Shown here: positions 15,576 to 21,728 of the stretch, in pieces | Layout: the number at the start of each line of letters is the position of its first letter | Position numbering within the stretch: the stretch's first letter is position 1 | Virus record (IMG/VR): IMGVR_UViG_3300009537_000189 | Location: 1 to 23,138 of that record | Source of the DNA: a virus | DNA: 23,138 nt | Reading direction: 5' to 3' (one strand) | Translations under genes and position numbers: made by a program | Notes under the pieces: generated by a model | The model's input: the letters and a program-made list of their open reading frames with translations, nothing else | What the model was told of the DNA's origin: nothing | The model's database searches: none

Positions 15576-17306
15576 ATGGCGGCGCAAGTAGACAAGATCA
15601 CGCTACCGAGCGGCGAAGTCGTCGTCCTGCCGGACGCGGACAAGATTCTTGGCTACGGCGAGCTGACGACGTGGGAAGGTCAGGACGTCGACCTGTGCCG
15701 GCTGATGTTCGCTAAGGGTCAGGAGCACCTGTTCTCGTCGTGCTGCAAAGTCATGAACGAGCAGACTGGCGTGTTTTCCTACTTGGACCCGACTCCCGCG
15801 CAGGCTCAAGTCGTTCGCGCCACCAGCGAAAACCGCTGGGTGATTGTGTCAAAATACAGGCAGGCAAAGACATCCACGATCCTGTTGATGCAGCTACTCC
15901 GCGACACAATGCTGATTCGAGGCACAGCGTCAATCATCATCGGCAACAAGGGAGCAACATCGGCAGAGATTTTCCGGCGCATCACATTCGCCTATAAGGA
16001 GATGGCAAAAGACCCTGACTTCAAGGGAATGGTCGCCCCGCTTGACCCAAAAAGAAAGAGCGAGGCGTTCGCTTTGTTCTTCGACTCGGGGTCCTCGATC
16101 CAGCTACTCTCTGCCGCGGCTTCGTCTGCCGGCGTGGGCTACAGCTCTGACCGCATCCTCTTTACCGAGGTCGGTGAGGTCGAGGACCTCGAAGACGTAA
16201 CAATGCAGCTGCTACCGGGCATCTGGAAAAGACCGCACGCCGCCGTTTGGATGGAGAGCACCACGGGCAAGATGGGCAGCGAGCACGAGCGACTGTGGCT
16301 CGAATCCTACGCAGGCAGCACTCGCTTCAAGGCCGTCTTTCTCGAATGGTGGAGAGACGACTCGTGCTGGAAAGACCCCGACGGCTTCGAGCCGACCGAT
16401 GAGGAAATCTCATACATGGAGCGGCACGAGGGCATGGACCTCGGCAACCTCGCCTACCGACGCGAGGCGATTGCATCCATCTACTCCGGCGACAAGACCA
16501 AGTTCGCCGCGAAGCATCCAAGCGACTATCGCGACGGCTGGCTCGGCGGCTCCAGCCCGACACTGCCGACGGAGCCGCTGCTCGACCTGCTGGTCAGCGC
16601 CGTCGATGACCCGACCGCGAGCCGGAAGTACGGTGTCGGCATCATCACCCCGCCAGTGCCGGGTCGGACCTACGCCGTCATCTGCGACCCCAACCGCTTC
16701 GGCGAGGATGGCGACGTTAGCGCCATCGAAGTCTTCGACCTGTGGAGCAACGAAGAGGTTGCCGTGTTCGAGGGCCGCGAACAGCCGACCGAGACAGCGA
16801 GTCGCGTGACCGACGCCAGCGACTACTACAACAACGCGCTGATCGTCGTCGAGGCGAACGCGGAAGGCGTCGTGACAGCGCTCGTCGACCGAGGCTACAG
16901 CCGTCGCATGTTCTGGTCCAAGCGCCGTTCGCCCGGATGGTGGGCGAGCACGCTGTCGATCCAGCGCGGCGAGACGCGGCTGACCGAGATGCTGACCGGC
17001 GAGGAGATCGGGCTCCGCTCTCGCGGGACCTTGCAGCAGCTCATCCCCTACAGCCCCGAGAGCCGGACCCGACGACAGCGCACCGACGGGACAAAGACGA
17101 CCCGGCACTTCGACCGTGCCCGTTGCGTTGTCATGTACGCCGATGTGCGCTGCCAGATCCCCGTTCGGCCGCCGCGGAAAGTCGATGACGATTCGGGACA
17201 AGACGTGACAACCCGTGACGACGGGGTTATAATCATTTCGTTCGCCGACGACTTCGACAAGCCGAAGCGTAGTGTTGGCCGCGGGCTGCCCTACAAACGG
17301 AGATAG
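15576..17306 (+). CDS. terL: Terminase large subunit (packaging ATPase and nuclease)
   Basis: The 576-aa protein drives DNA into the prohead and cuts the concatemer. The ATPase domain shows a Walker A variant of the terminase type, KYRQAKTS at 93-100 (compare R-x-x-Q-x-GK-[ST]). The Walker B-like strand is RILFTEVGE at 193-201, and the coupling motif is ESTTGKMG at 227-234. The RNase H-like nuclease has three acidic clusters: CDPNRFGEDGD at 370-380, VVEANAEG at 424-431, and HFD at 511-513. No small terminase is evident upstream; the preceding gene is the AAA ATPase. Codons for residues about 88-225 use many AAA, AGA, AGG, ACA and GCA triplets, unlike the flanks, hinting at recombination. The start has no ribosome site and lies on the predicted +1. 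The portal follows after 3 bases. Confidence 0.93.
   Translation: MAAQVDKITLPSGEVVVLPDADKILGYGELTTWEGQDVDLCRLMFAKGQEHLFSSCCKVMNEQTGVFSYLDPTPAQAQVVRATSENRWVIVSKYRQAKTSTILLMQLLRDTMLIRGTASIIIGNKGATSAEIFRRITFAYKEMAKDPDFKGMVAPLDPKRKSEAFALFFDSGSSIQLLSAAASSAGVGYSSDRILFTEVGEVEDLEDVTMQLLPGIWKRPHAAVWMESTTGKMGSEHERLWLESYAGSTRFKAVFLEWWRDDSCWKDPDGFEPTDEEISYMERHEGMDLGNLAYRREAIASIYSGDKTKFAAKHPSDYRDGWLGGSSPTLPTEPLLDLLVSAVDDPTASRKYGVGIITPPVPGRTYAVICDPNRFGEDGDVSAIEVFDLWSNEEVAVFEGREQPTETASRVTDASDYYNNALIVVEANAEGVVTALVDRGYSRRMFWSKRRSPGWWASTLSIQRGETRLTEMLTGEEIGLRSRGTLQQLIPYSPESRTRRQRTDGTKTTRHFDRARCVVMYADVRCQIPVRPPRKVDDDSGQDVTTRDDGVIIISFADDFDKPKRSVGRGLPYKRR
17205..17233 (+). promoter_or_regulatory. Promoter GTGACA-N17-TATAAT inside the terminase 3' end
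   Basis: GTGACA at 17205-17210, 17 bases, and a perfect TATAAT at 17228-17233 lie within the last codons of the terminase gene, 76 bases before the portal GTG. CGTGAC occurs twice here (17204 and 17214). It would raise portal expression above that of terminase. Being within coding sequence, it needs experimental support. Confidence 0.6.
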
Positions 17307-17309
17307 ATC

Positions 17310-19028
17310 GTGCCCAAACTGAAGGCGCTGTACTACCACCACCAGCGCTTTTACGAGGCAACCGAGAAGGCGCGGTTCGAGCGGGCGCACGACTACTACA
17401 ACGGGCGGTTCTACTCGTCTTCCGACCGCGACCTGCGCTACCGGGACGAGACGAACATCGCCAGCCACGCGCTGTCGAGCAAGAACCTCGTCTACGCCAT
17501 CGTCGACACCGCACTGTCCTTGCTGATCGGCAACACGATTGGCGTCGCGATGAACCCTCGGAACCAGTTCGCCGAGAGCAAGCGATCCGAGGTCGAAGCA
17601 TACCTCGACTACGTGTTCTCCGTGAACAAGATGCGGCGTCGGTCGACGACCGCGCTCCTCGACGCCGTGCTCTACGGTCGTGGCATCTTCAAGACCCGCT
17701 GGGACCAGCGCGAAGACGTCGCCAAGACGAAGACGATTCACCCAAGCCGGCTGTTCTTCGACATGGAGCAGCGCGACGCCGACGACATCTCCTACTGGAT
17801 GGAGACGACCGTCATCTCCACGAAGGAGTTTCACCGTCGCGTCAAGTCCGGCGCCTACGAGGGCAAGCGAATCGGCGACGTCAGCCCGGCCGACTACCCG
17901 AAGTGGCTGGACAAGCCGAGCGACTCCTACGAAGACATGCGCAAGGCGTTTCGATGGGTGACCGTCGTAGAATACTACGACGCCTACGAAGGCCGAGTCT
18001 GCCACTGGATCCCGCAGACCGATGAGATCGTGTTCAAGGGCGACGTGCCCTTCTCTCCCTACTCGATGTTCGCGCTGAGCCCGAACGGTCGCGACAGCCG
18101 GGGCCTGTCCGAGGTCCAGTTGATTCTGGACGACCAGGAAGCCCTCAACGCGATGAAGTCGCTGCTCAACGAGATCGCCTACCTCGCGATCCCGAAGTTC
18201 GCTTTCGACGACGCAAACCTCGACGCCAACAGCGCCCAGCGTCTGGCAGACGCCCCTCTCGGCTCATGGACGCCAATCGGCCGCGGCGAGTCCGAGACTC
18301 CCGGCGGCGGCGCGACGGTCAAGATGGAAGACCTGTTCAGCCGCATCCCGACACCGGAGAGCCCGGAGCCGGTGCTACGGGCAATCGAACGCGCCCAGGA
18401 CGACGCCGCCTTCGTGACGGCCTTCGCCGACCAGGCACGCGGCCAGGTGCAGAACGTCCGCACCGCGACCGAGATGGCGTTCGTCGAGGTGCAGTTGCAG
18501 ACCCGGACCAGCAACCGGCGCGCGATGTTCTTCGAAGCCGTCGAGGATGTCGCCGCCAAGTCGCTCGCCTACGCCAAGAAGTACATGAAGTCGCCCGTCG
18601 AGGTCAAAATGGCCGGCGAAGGCGGCTGGGTCGAGGTCGACCGCTGGCTGACCGATGTCGAAGCCGAGTGGCAAACGCTGGCGTACAACCCGCTGCGCGA
18701 CAACCCGGCCGTCCTCGGCGAGCGGGTACTCCAGATCATGGATGTGCTGGCCAACTCCGAGAACGTCGACAAGCGGGCCGTCGAGGAGTTTCTGCTCGAC
18801 TCACTGCATCTGCCGTCGTACCTGCTGCTCCCGAAGGAGGAAGTCGAGGAGCAAAAGGCTGCTGCCGCCGAACAACAGGCCGCTGCCGCTCCTGCTGCCC
18901 CCGGACCCGGCGACATCGACCCCGAGATGGCCGGAGCCCTTGTGCAGATGGGTGCCGAAGCCGGTCCCGAAGGACTCGCCGAGCTGGAAGCCCTCGGTGC
19001 TGCCGACGCCGGTATGCCGATCGCTTGA
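17310..19028 (+). CDS. Portal protein
   Basis: GTG 17310 follows the terminase stop by 3 bases, with GGAG about 8 bases upstream. The 572-aa product forms the dodecameric DNA gate of the head. Family-like features are NLVYAIVDTALSLLIGNTIG near 59-78 with the following MNPRN and the helix-rich wing segment RRRSTTALLDAVLYGRGIFK near 109-128. They continue with the Trp/Tyr-rich beta part (WMETTVISTKEF, WVTVVEYYDAYEGR) and the central segment SEVQLILDDQEALNAMKSLL with a long stem helix after it. The C-terminus (about 515-572) is Ala/Gln/Pro-rich (EEVEEQKAAAAEQQAAAAPAA), plausibly disordered or barrel-like inside the capsid. Its TGA stop lies inside the -35 box of the next promoter. Length is normal for a podovirus-type portal. 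Confidence 0.87.
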   Translation: MPKLKALYYHHQRFYEATEKARFERAHDYYNGRFYSSSDRDLRYRDETNIASHALSSKNLVYAIVDTALSLLIGNTIGVAMNPRNQFAESKRSEVEAYLDYVFSVNKMRRRSTTALLDAVLYGRGIFKTRWDQREDVAKTKTIHPSRLFFDMEQRDADDISYWMETTVISTKEFHRRVKSGAYEGKRIGDVSPADYPKWLDKPSDSYEDMRKAFRWVTVVEYYDAYEGRVCHWIPQTDEIVFKGDVPFSPYSMFALSPNGRDSRGLSEVQLILDDQEALNAMKSLLNEIAYLAIPKFAFDDANLDANSAQRLADAPLGSWTPIGRGESETPGGGATVKMEDLFSRIPTPESPEPVLRAIERAQDDAAFVTAFADQARGQVQNVRTATEMAFVEVQLQTRTSNRRAMFFEAVEDVAAKSLAYAKKYMKSPVEVKMAGEGGWVEVDRWLTDVEAEWQTLAYNPLRDNPAVLGERVLQIMDVLANSENVDKRAVEEFLLDSLHLPSYLLLPKEEVEEQKAAAAEQQAAAAPAAPGPGDIDPEMAGALVQMGAEAGPEGLAELEALGAADAGMPIA

Positions 19029-19053
19029 CGCAGTGCCGGCAGTAGACTAAACT
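19025..19053 (+). promoter_or_regulatory. Promoter TTGACG-N17-TAAACT, copy 1 of a 29-bp duplicated promoter
   Basis: TTGACG (19025-19030), 17 bases, TAAACT (19048-19053). The TGA in the -35 box is the portal stop codon (19026-19028). All 29 bases recur exactly at 19467-19495 and nowhere else that I saw. ATG 19081 follows 27 bases later with AGAGGAGG. Confidence 0.75.
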
Positions 19054-19080
19054 CCGAGGAGCATCAACAGAGGAGGACCA

Positions 19081-19470
19081 ATGCCGCTGTTCAACGTCAC
19101 CGCTGACTACGCCGAAGGTCAGATGGGTTACCTGGAGTCGTGGTTCGTCGTAGCCCCCTCGCGAGGCGCGGCAGCCGACTTGTTCCCGAAGGCGACGGCG
19201 CTGCACATCCACGACACATCGTGGGAATGGCTCGAAACTGAGGCCCTAAGCAGCGGCCGACTTCATGCGAATCGTCACGAAGCCACTGCCGAGATGGTGG
19301 TGAAAGCCGCCAGGAACGTGCTCGTAGTTCACAAGTGGCTACTTGACCTTCGCGACAAGATCGCCGAGAAAGAAGCCAACGGCGGCACGATGTTGATCGA
19401 CGTCGACCATGTCGTCGACTCGATTCTCGATGCGCCATTGCTGAGCGACAACTGCACAGCAGCCGGTTGA
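19081..19470 (+). CDS. 129-aa protein of unknown function
   Basis: ATG 19081 has an excellent AGAGGAGG site 4 bases upstream, and the gene sits between the two copies of the duplicated promoter, so it is its own small cassette. I do not recognise a family. The N-terminal half is mixed, with FNVTADYAEGQMGYLESWFV and an aromatic SWEWLETEAL. Residues 68-100 form a probable amphipathic helix (EMVVKAARNVLVVHKWLLDL) and the C-terminus has a short helix (DVDHVVDSILDAPLL). There is no signal peptide, membrane span or metal-binding cluster. The stop TGA is again part of a -35 box. Location among head-assembly genes makes a role in assembly or host take-over equally possible. Confidence 0.75.
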   Translation: MPLFNVTADYAEGQMGYLESWFVVAPSRGAAADLFPKATALHIHDTSWEWLETEALSSGRLHANRHEATAEMVVKAARNVLVVHKWLLDLRDKIAEKEANGGTMLIDVDHVVDSILDAPLLSDNCTAAG

Positions 19471-19495
19471 CGCAGTGCCGGCAGTAGACTAAACT
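19467..19495 (+). promoter_or_regulatory. Promoter TTGACG-N17-TAAACT, copy 2 of the 29-bp duplicated promoter
   Basis: Identical over all 29 bases to 19025-19053. The TGA at 19468-19470 ends the 129-aa gene. ATG 19511 follows 15 bases after the -10 box with GGAGG, so the leader is about ten bases. It probably drives the zinc-ribbon, Ntn hydrolase, membrane protein and following small genes. Confidence 0.78.
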
Positions 19496-19510
19496 GTCGG
19501 TGGAGGCAAC

Positions 19511-20017
19511 ATGCTCGTCCACAACGGACTCATCTGCGACGCCGGTCACATCGAGGAGAGCGTCTTCTACAACCGACTGGAAGATCCGCCGGTCTGCCCG
19601 GCCTGTGACGGGCCGCGCCGAGTCTGGTGGGGACACCGCCAGGCACCGACGCTGTTCAGCGACGAGAAGCCGTCGCTCAACCTCGGGCCGCAAGCGTCTG
19701 CCGAAGCCGCCGAGCTGGCAACGACTCGCAACGGGCAACTTCGATTGAAGGCGCAACTTGAAGCCGCTCACCCCGGAAAGCGGGTCGAGTTCGAGCCGCC
19801 GTCGCACAAGCGCCGCGTCGAGTACGAGGAGCGCCGCCAGCAGACCATCGACTACCGAAAGAAGGGCGGCATCGACGTGCAGGCAGCCGCCGACCTGAAG
19901 GAGGCGAAGAAGGCCAAGGCCGCAGAAGCCGCGAACGCCGTCCGTGCCGCCGGGGGAACCGCCGCGCAGGCGAAGCGGGCTGCAACCGCCGCCGCCAGCA
20001 AGGAGATCGGCAAGTGA
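19511..20017 (+). CDS. Zinc-ribbon-like protein with Ala/Lys-rich helical tail
   Basis: ATG 19511 has GGAGG 4 bases upstream. The first 40 of 168 residues resemble an FmdB-type zinc ribbon: C9-D-A-G-H13 and, after PPV, C29-P-A-C32. The usual first knuckle is CxxCGH. Here one Cys is absent, so H13 may complete the site or zinc binding may be lost. The middle is polar with an Arg-rich part (SHKRRVEYEERRQQTIDYRK). Residues 125-168 are an Ala/Lys helix (EAKKAKAAEAANAVRAAGGT). Small zinc-ribbon proteins are common next to phage portal and head genes, but their function is not settled. It overlaps the Ntn hydrolase gene by 4 bases (GTGA), so the two are co-translated. Confidence 0.78.
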   Translation: MLVHNGLICDAGHIEESVFYNRLEDPPVCPACDGPRRVWWGHRQAPTLFSDEKPSLNLGPQASAEAAELATTRNGQLRLKAQLEAAHPGKRVEFEPPSHKRRVEYEERRQQTIDYRKKGGIDVQAAADLKEAKKAKAAEAANAVRAAGGTAAQAKRAATAAASKEIGK

Positions 20018-20553
20018 CCGTTCTCGTCGCACTCGTCGACAACGGTGTCGGCTACCTCGCGGCCGACAGCCGTATCTCGTTCAACGATCTCTACGTCGAC
20101 GGGGCGAAGAAGATCCACCGTCTCGGCAAGGCCCTCGTCGGCTTCTGCGGCGACACCGCCTTCGAGGGTGCGCTCAATGGCTTTCGGCCCCTGACCGCTC
20201 GTACCAGCGTCGATGCCTGGTGTCGGGAGCTGGCCGCCGACGTTCGCCGGCAAGCCGTCGCAGACGGTCACGGTTGCGCAGAAGCGGATGGCGTCTCCTA
20301 CATCGACGCGGCGATGCTGGTCGTCACCAACAGCAGCATCACGTACATCAACGGGGCCGGTGCCGTGGACGCGATCCCCGCACACGGATTCTCCATCGGC
20401 TCCGGCGGGGCAGTCGCACTCGGCGCCTTGACCGTGATGACCGACAACGGCGGGACCGACATCCGGCGGTGCCTGGAAGTCGCCGTCGACGTTGCGAAGC
20501 GGCACATCTCGTCCTGCGGCGGAACCACGGTCGTCGAGACGGTGACGAAGTGA
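20014..20553 (+). CDS. HslV/proteasome beta-type Ntn hydrolase
   Basis: GTG 20014 overlaps the previous stop (GTGA) and has AAGGAG 8 bases upstream. The 179-aa product is full-length for HslV (about 175). MTVLVALVDNGVGYLAADSR matches the start of proteasome-family subunits. After removal of Met, Thr is residue 1 and Asp is residue 17, as in HslV (TT...GDG), with the pair Lys31-Lys32 against Lys32-Lys33 in HslV. LGKALVGFCGDTAFEGAL matches the second helix-strand region, and FSIGSGGAVALGAL carries the GSGG that surrounds the catalytic Ser129 of the family. The C-terminus (EVAVDVAKRHISSCGGTTVV) has the usual last helix and strand. It probably makes a ring peptidase, cytosolic or inside the prohead. 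No HslU (ATP-dependent partner with I domain) is adjacent, but a phage AAA ATPase lies at 14337. Roles could include head-protein maturation or removal of host proteins. Confidence 0.87.
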   Translation: MTVLVALVDNGVGYLAADSRISFNDLYVDGAKKIHRLGKALVGFCGDTAFEGALNGFRPLTARTSVDAWCRELAADVRRQAVADGHGCAEADGVSYIDAAMLVVTNSSITYINGAGAVDAIPAHGFSIGSGGAVALGALTVMTDNGGTDIRRCLEVAVDVAKRHISSCGGTTVVETVTK

Positions 20554-20822
20554 CCGAACGGCTGCTGGCGGTACTTATCCTGCTCGCGTCTCTTGTAGAC
20601 GCCGGCCTGACGATAAACGCCATCGACCGGGGCGCGACCGAAGCCAACCCGCTGATGGCGAGCCTGCTGTCCTCGACTGCCCTATTCGTCGGCTTCAAGA
20701 CGGCGTTGACGGCACTCGGCGTCGCACTGCTGCTTCGCCTGCAAGCGGTGCGCTCGCTGCTGCTGATGGCGGTCGTCTACGTCACCGCACTCTGCTACCA
20801 CCTACTGGAGGGCTGCGGATGA
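20550..20822 (+). CDS. Small three-span membrane protein, DUF5658-like
   Basis: GTG 20550 overlaps the hydrolase stop by 4 bases (GTGA). The 90-aa product has three hydrophobic segments: about residues 5-20, 42-62 and 70-85. The phrase LVDAGLTINAIDRGATEANPLM (15-36) matches the D-x-x-x-T...G-x-x-EANPLM signature I associate with DUF5658 membrane proteins. A positive-inside pattern (Arg at 27, 63 and 68) is modest. Holins are small multi-span proteins too, so a lysis role is conceivable, but no endolysin is visible in the window. It also overlaps the next gene by 4 bases (ATGA), so it belongs to a tightly coupled operon. Confidence 0.78.
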   Translation: MTERLLAVLILLASLVDAGLTINAIDRGATEANPLMASLLSSTALFVGFKTALTALGVALLLRLQAVRSLLLMAVVYVTALCYHLLEGCG

Positions 20823-21241
20823 GTCGCATTCCTGACGAGCACGATGTCAAGCCGGACCCGGCTCCGACCGAGACGATAGAAGTCACGATCCGAGACGATG
20901 ACTTTCAACGTCCGTCGCCGTTCGTGAAGCTGCTGCGCCAGTTTGCGCCGCGAACGAACCGGTCGACACTGCCGACCAGCGACGACGAGGAGCCGACCGT
21001 GAGCCCCCGAGCCGTCCGAACGTCGACAGCCGGCACCGAGCCGACGACGCCTCCCGTCGTCATCGTTCGCGAGGACGGGCTCAGTGACAGATTTCTGTGT
21101 AGACATACCCGTGACAATCGGTTACGATGGGTTACAGGACAAGCAATCGACGCACTCGGGCTCACCGCTGCGTTCGACACCGGAACCACCGTCCAAAGGA
21201 AACTCGATGCCCCCCAAGGCGATGAAGAAGAAGGCCCTTGA
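20819..21241 (+). CDS. 140-aa polar protein of unknown function
   Basis: ATG 20819 overlaps the previous stop (ATGA), which supports the start. The product is hydrophilic, with an acidic N-terminus (EHDVKPDPAPTETIEVTIRD), a basic centre (KLLRQFAPRTNR) and Thr/Pro-rich linkers; no family is recognised. From about 21080 the codons become unlike the rest (AGT, AGA, TTT, TGT, AAT, TTA). That part also holds a candidate promoter and overlaps the next start by 35 bases. The C-terminal 50 residues may therefore be a regulatory stretch that happens to be translated, or the gene may have lost an earlier stop. Confidence 0.6.
   Translation: MSRIPDEHDVKPDPAPTETIEVTIRDDDFQRPSPFVKLLRQFAPRTNRSTLPTSDDEEPTVSPRAVRTSTAGTEPTTPPVVIVREDGLSDRFLCRHTRDNRLRWVTGQAIDALGLTAAFDTGTTVQRKLDAPQGDEEEGP
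21100..21128 (+). promoter_or_regulatory. Weak promoter candidate TAGACA-N17-TACGAT
   Basis: TAGACA (21100-21105), 17 bases, TACGAT (21123-21128). It would give a leader of about 70 bases before ATG 21207. The surrounding 21080-21130 is locally AT-richer than its neighbours and contains GTGACA twice (21084 and 21111). The -10 is a poor match, so this is the least certain of the set. Confidence 0.38.
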
Positions 21242-21671
21242 CGAACTCGACAAGGAAGACACCGAGGTCGAGGCCGAGTACGAAGGCGAGATGCCGGACG
21301 GTCCAGAGCCGATGGAAGACGTCTCGGTCGAGGACGACGACTCCGCGATGGAGCCAGCCGACACGCAGGGTGCCCAGGAAGTTGGCAAGGCCGAGGGCAT
21401 CAGCGGCGAACCCGGCGCGCTGATCGCCGAGAAGCTCGGACGGCCGCCCGAGGAGGGCAAGATGCTCTACGACGCCGCGATGTCGATCCCGATGTACGCG
21501 AAGATGTCCGAGCAGGAACTCGCCGACCTGATGGACCGGGATCTCAACGTGCTGATGCGCATCGAGATGAAGGCGGCCAAGATGGAAGGCCAGGCCCCGC
21601 CGATGGAGGAGCTGGAAGTCGGCATGGAGGCCGAGTCGACGCTGCCCAAGATGCCCATCGAGGGCATGTGA
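21207..21671 (+). CDS. 154-aa acidic protein with IPMYA motif, function unknown
   Basis: I chose ATG 21207 (AAAGGA about 7 bases upstream) over an upstream in-frame ATG at 21084, whose extra 41 residues cross the promoter-like region. The product starts with Lys-rich MPPKAMKKKALDEL, then a highly acidic Met/Glu/Asp part (15-60), a Gly-rich hinge and helices. Near residue 91-110 is AMSIPMYAKMSEQELADLMD, a segment partly repeated in the next gene product. Acidic, Met-rich, helical sequences of this kind are seen in capsid assembly chaperones and scaffolds. Its position between hydrolase and scaffold candidate fits, but the role is unproven. Confidence 0.72.
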   Translation: MPPKAMKKKALDELDKEDTEVEAEYEGEMPDGPEPMEDVSVEDDDSAMEPADTQGAQEVGKAEGISGEPGALIAEKLGRPPEEGKMLYDAAMSIPMYAKMSEQELADLMDRDLNVLMRIEMKAAKMEGQAPPMEELEVGMEAESTLPKMPIEGM

Positions 21672-21728
21672 TGCCTGACGACCGTGACGACATCCTGAAG
21701 GGTGCTCGCAAGATCCCGATGTACGCGA
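21485..21728 (+). repeat. Pair of 17-bp direct repeats, coding for IPMYA
   Basis: GATCCCGATGTACGCGA occurs at 21485-21501 and again at 21712-21728, in the same reading phase within two consecutive genes. Both copies encode IPMYA followed by a Ser-containing helix start, which points to an old duplication and not chance. Confidence 0.7.

Noticed and set aside
16410-18005. 531-codon minus-strand frame opposite terminase and portal
   Set aside because: It crosses two genes with clear domain motifs on the plus strand and has no SD.
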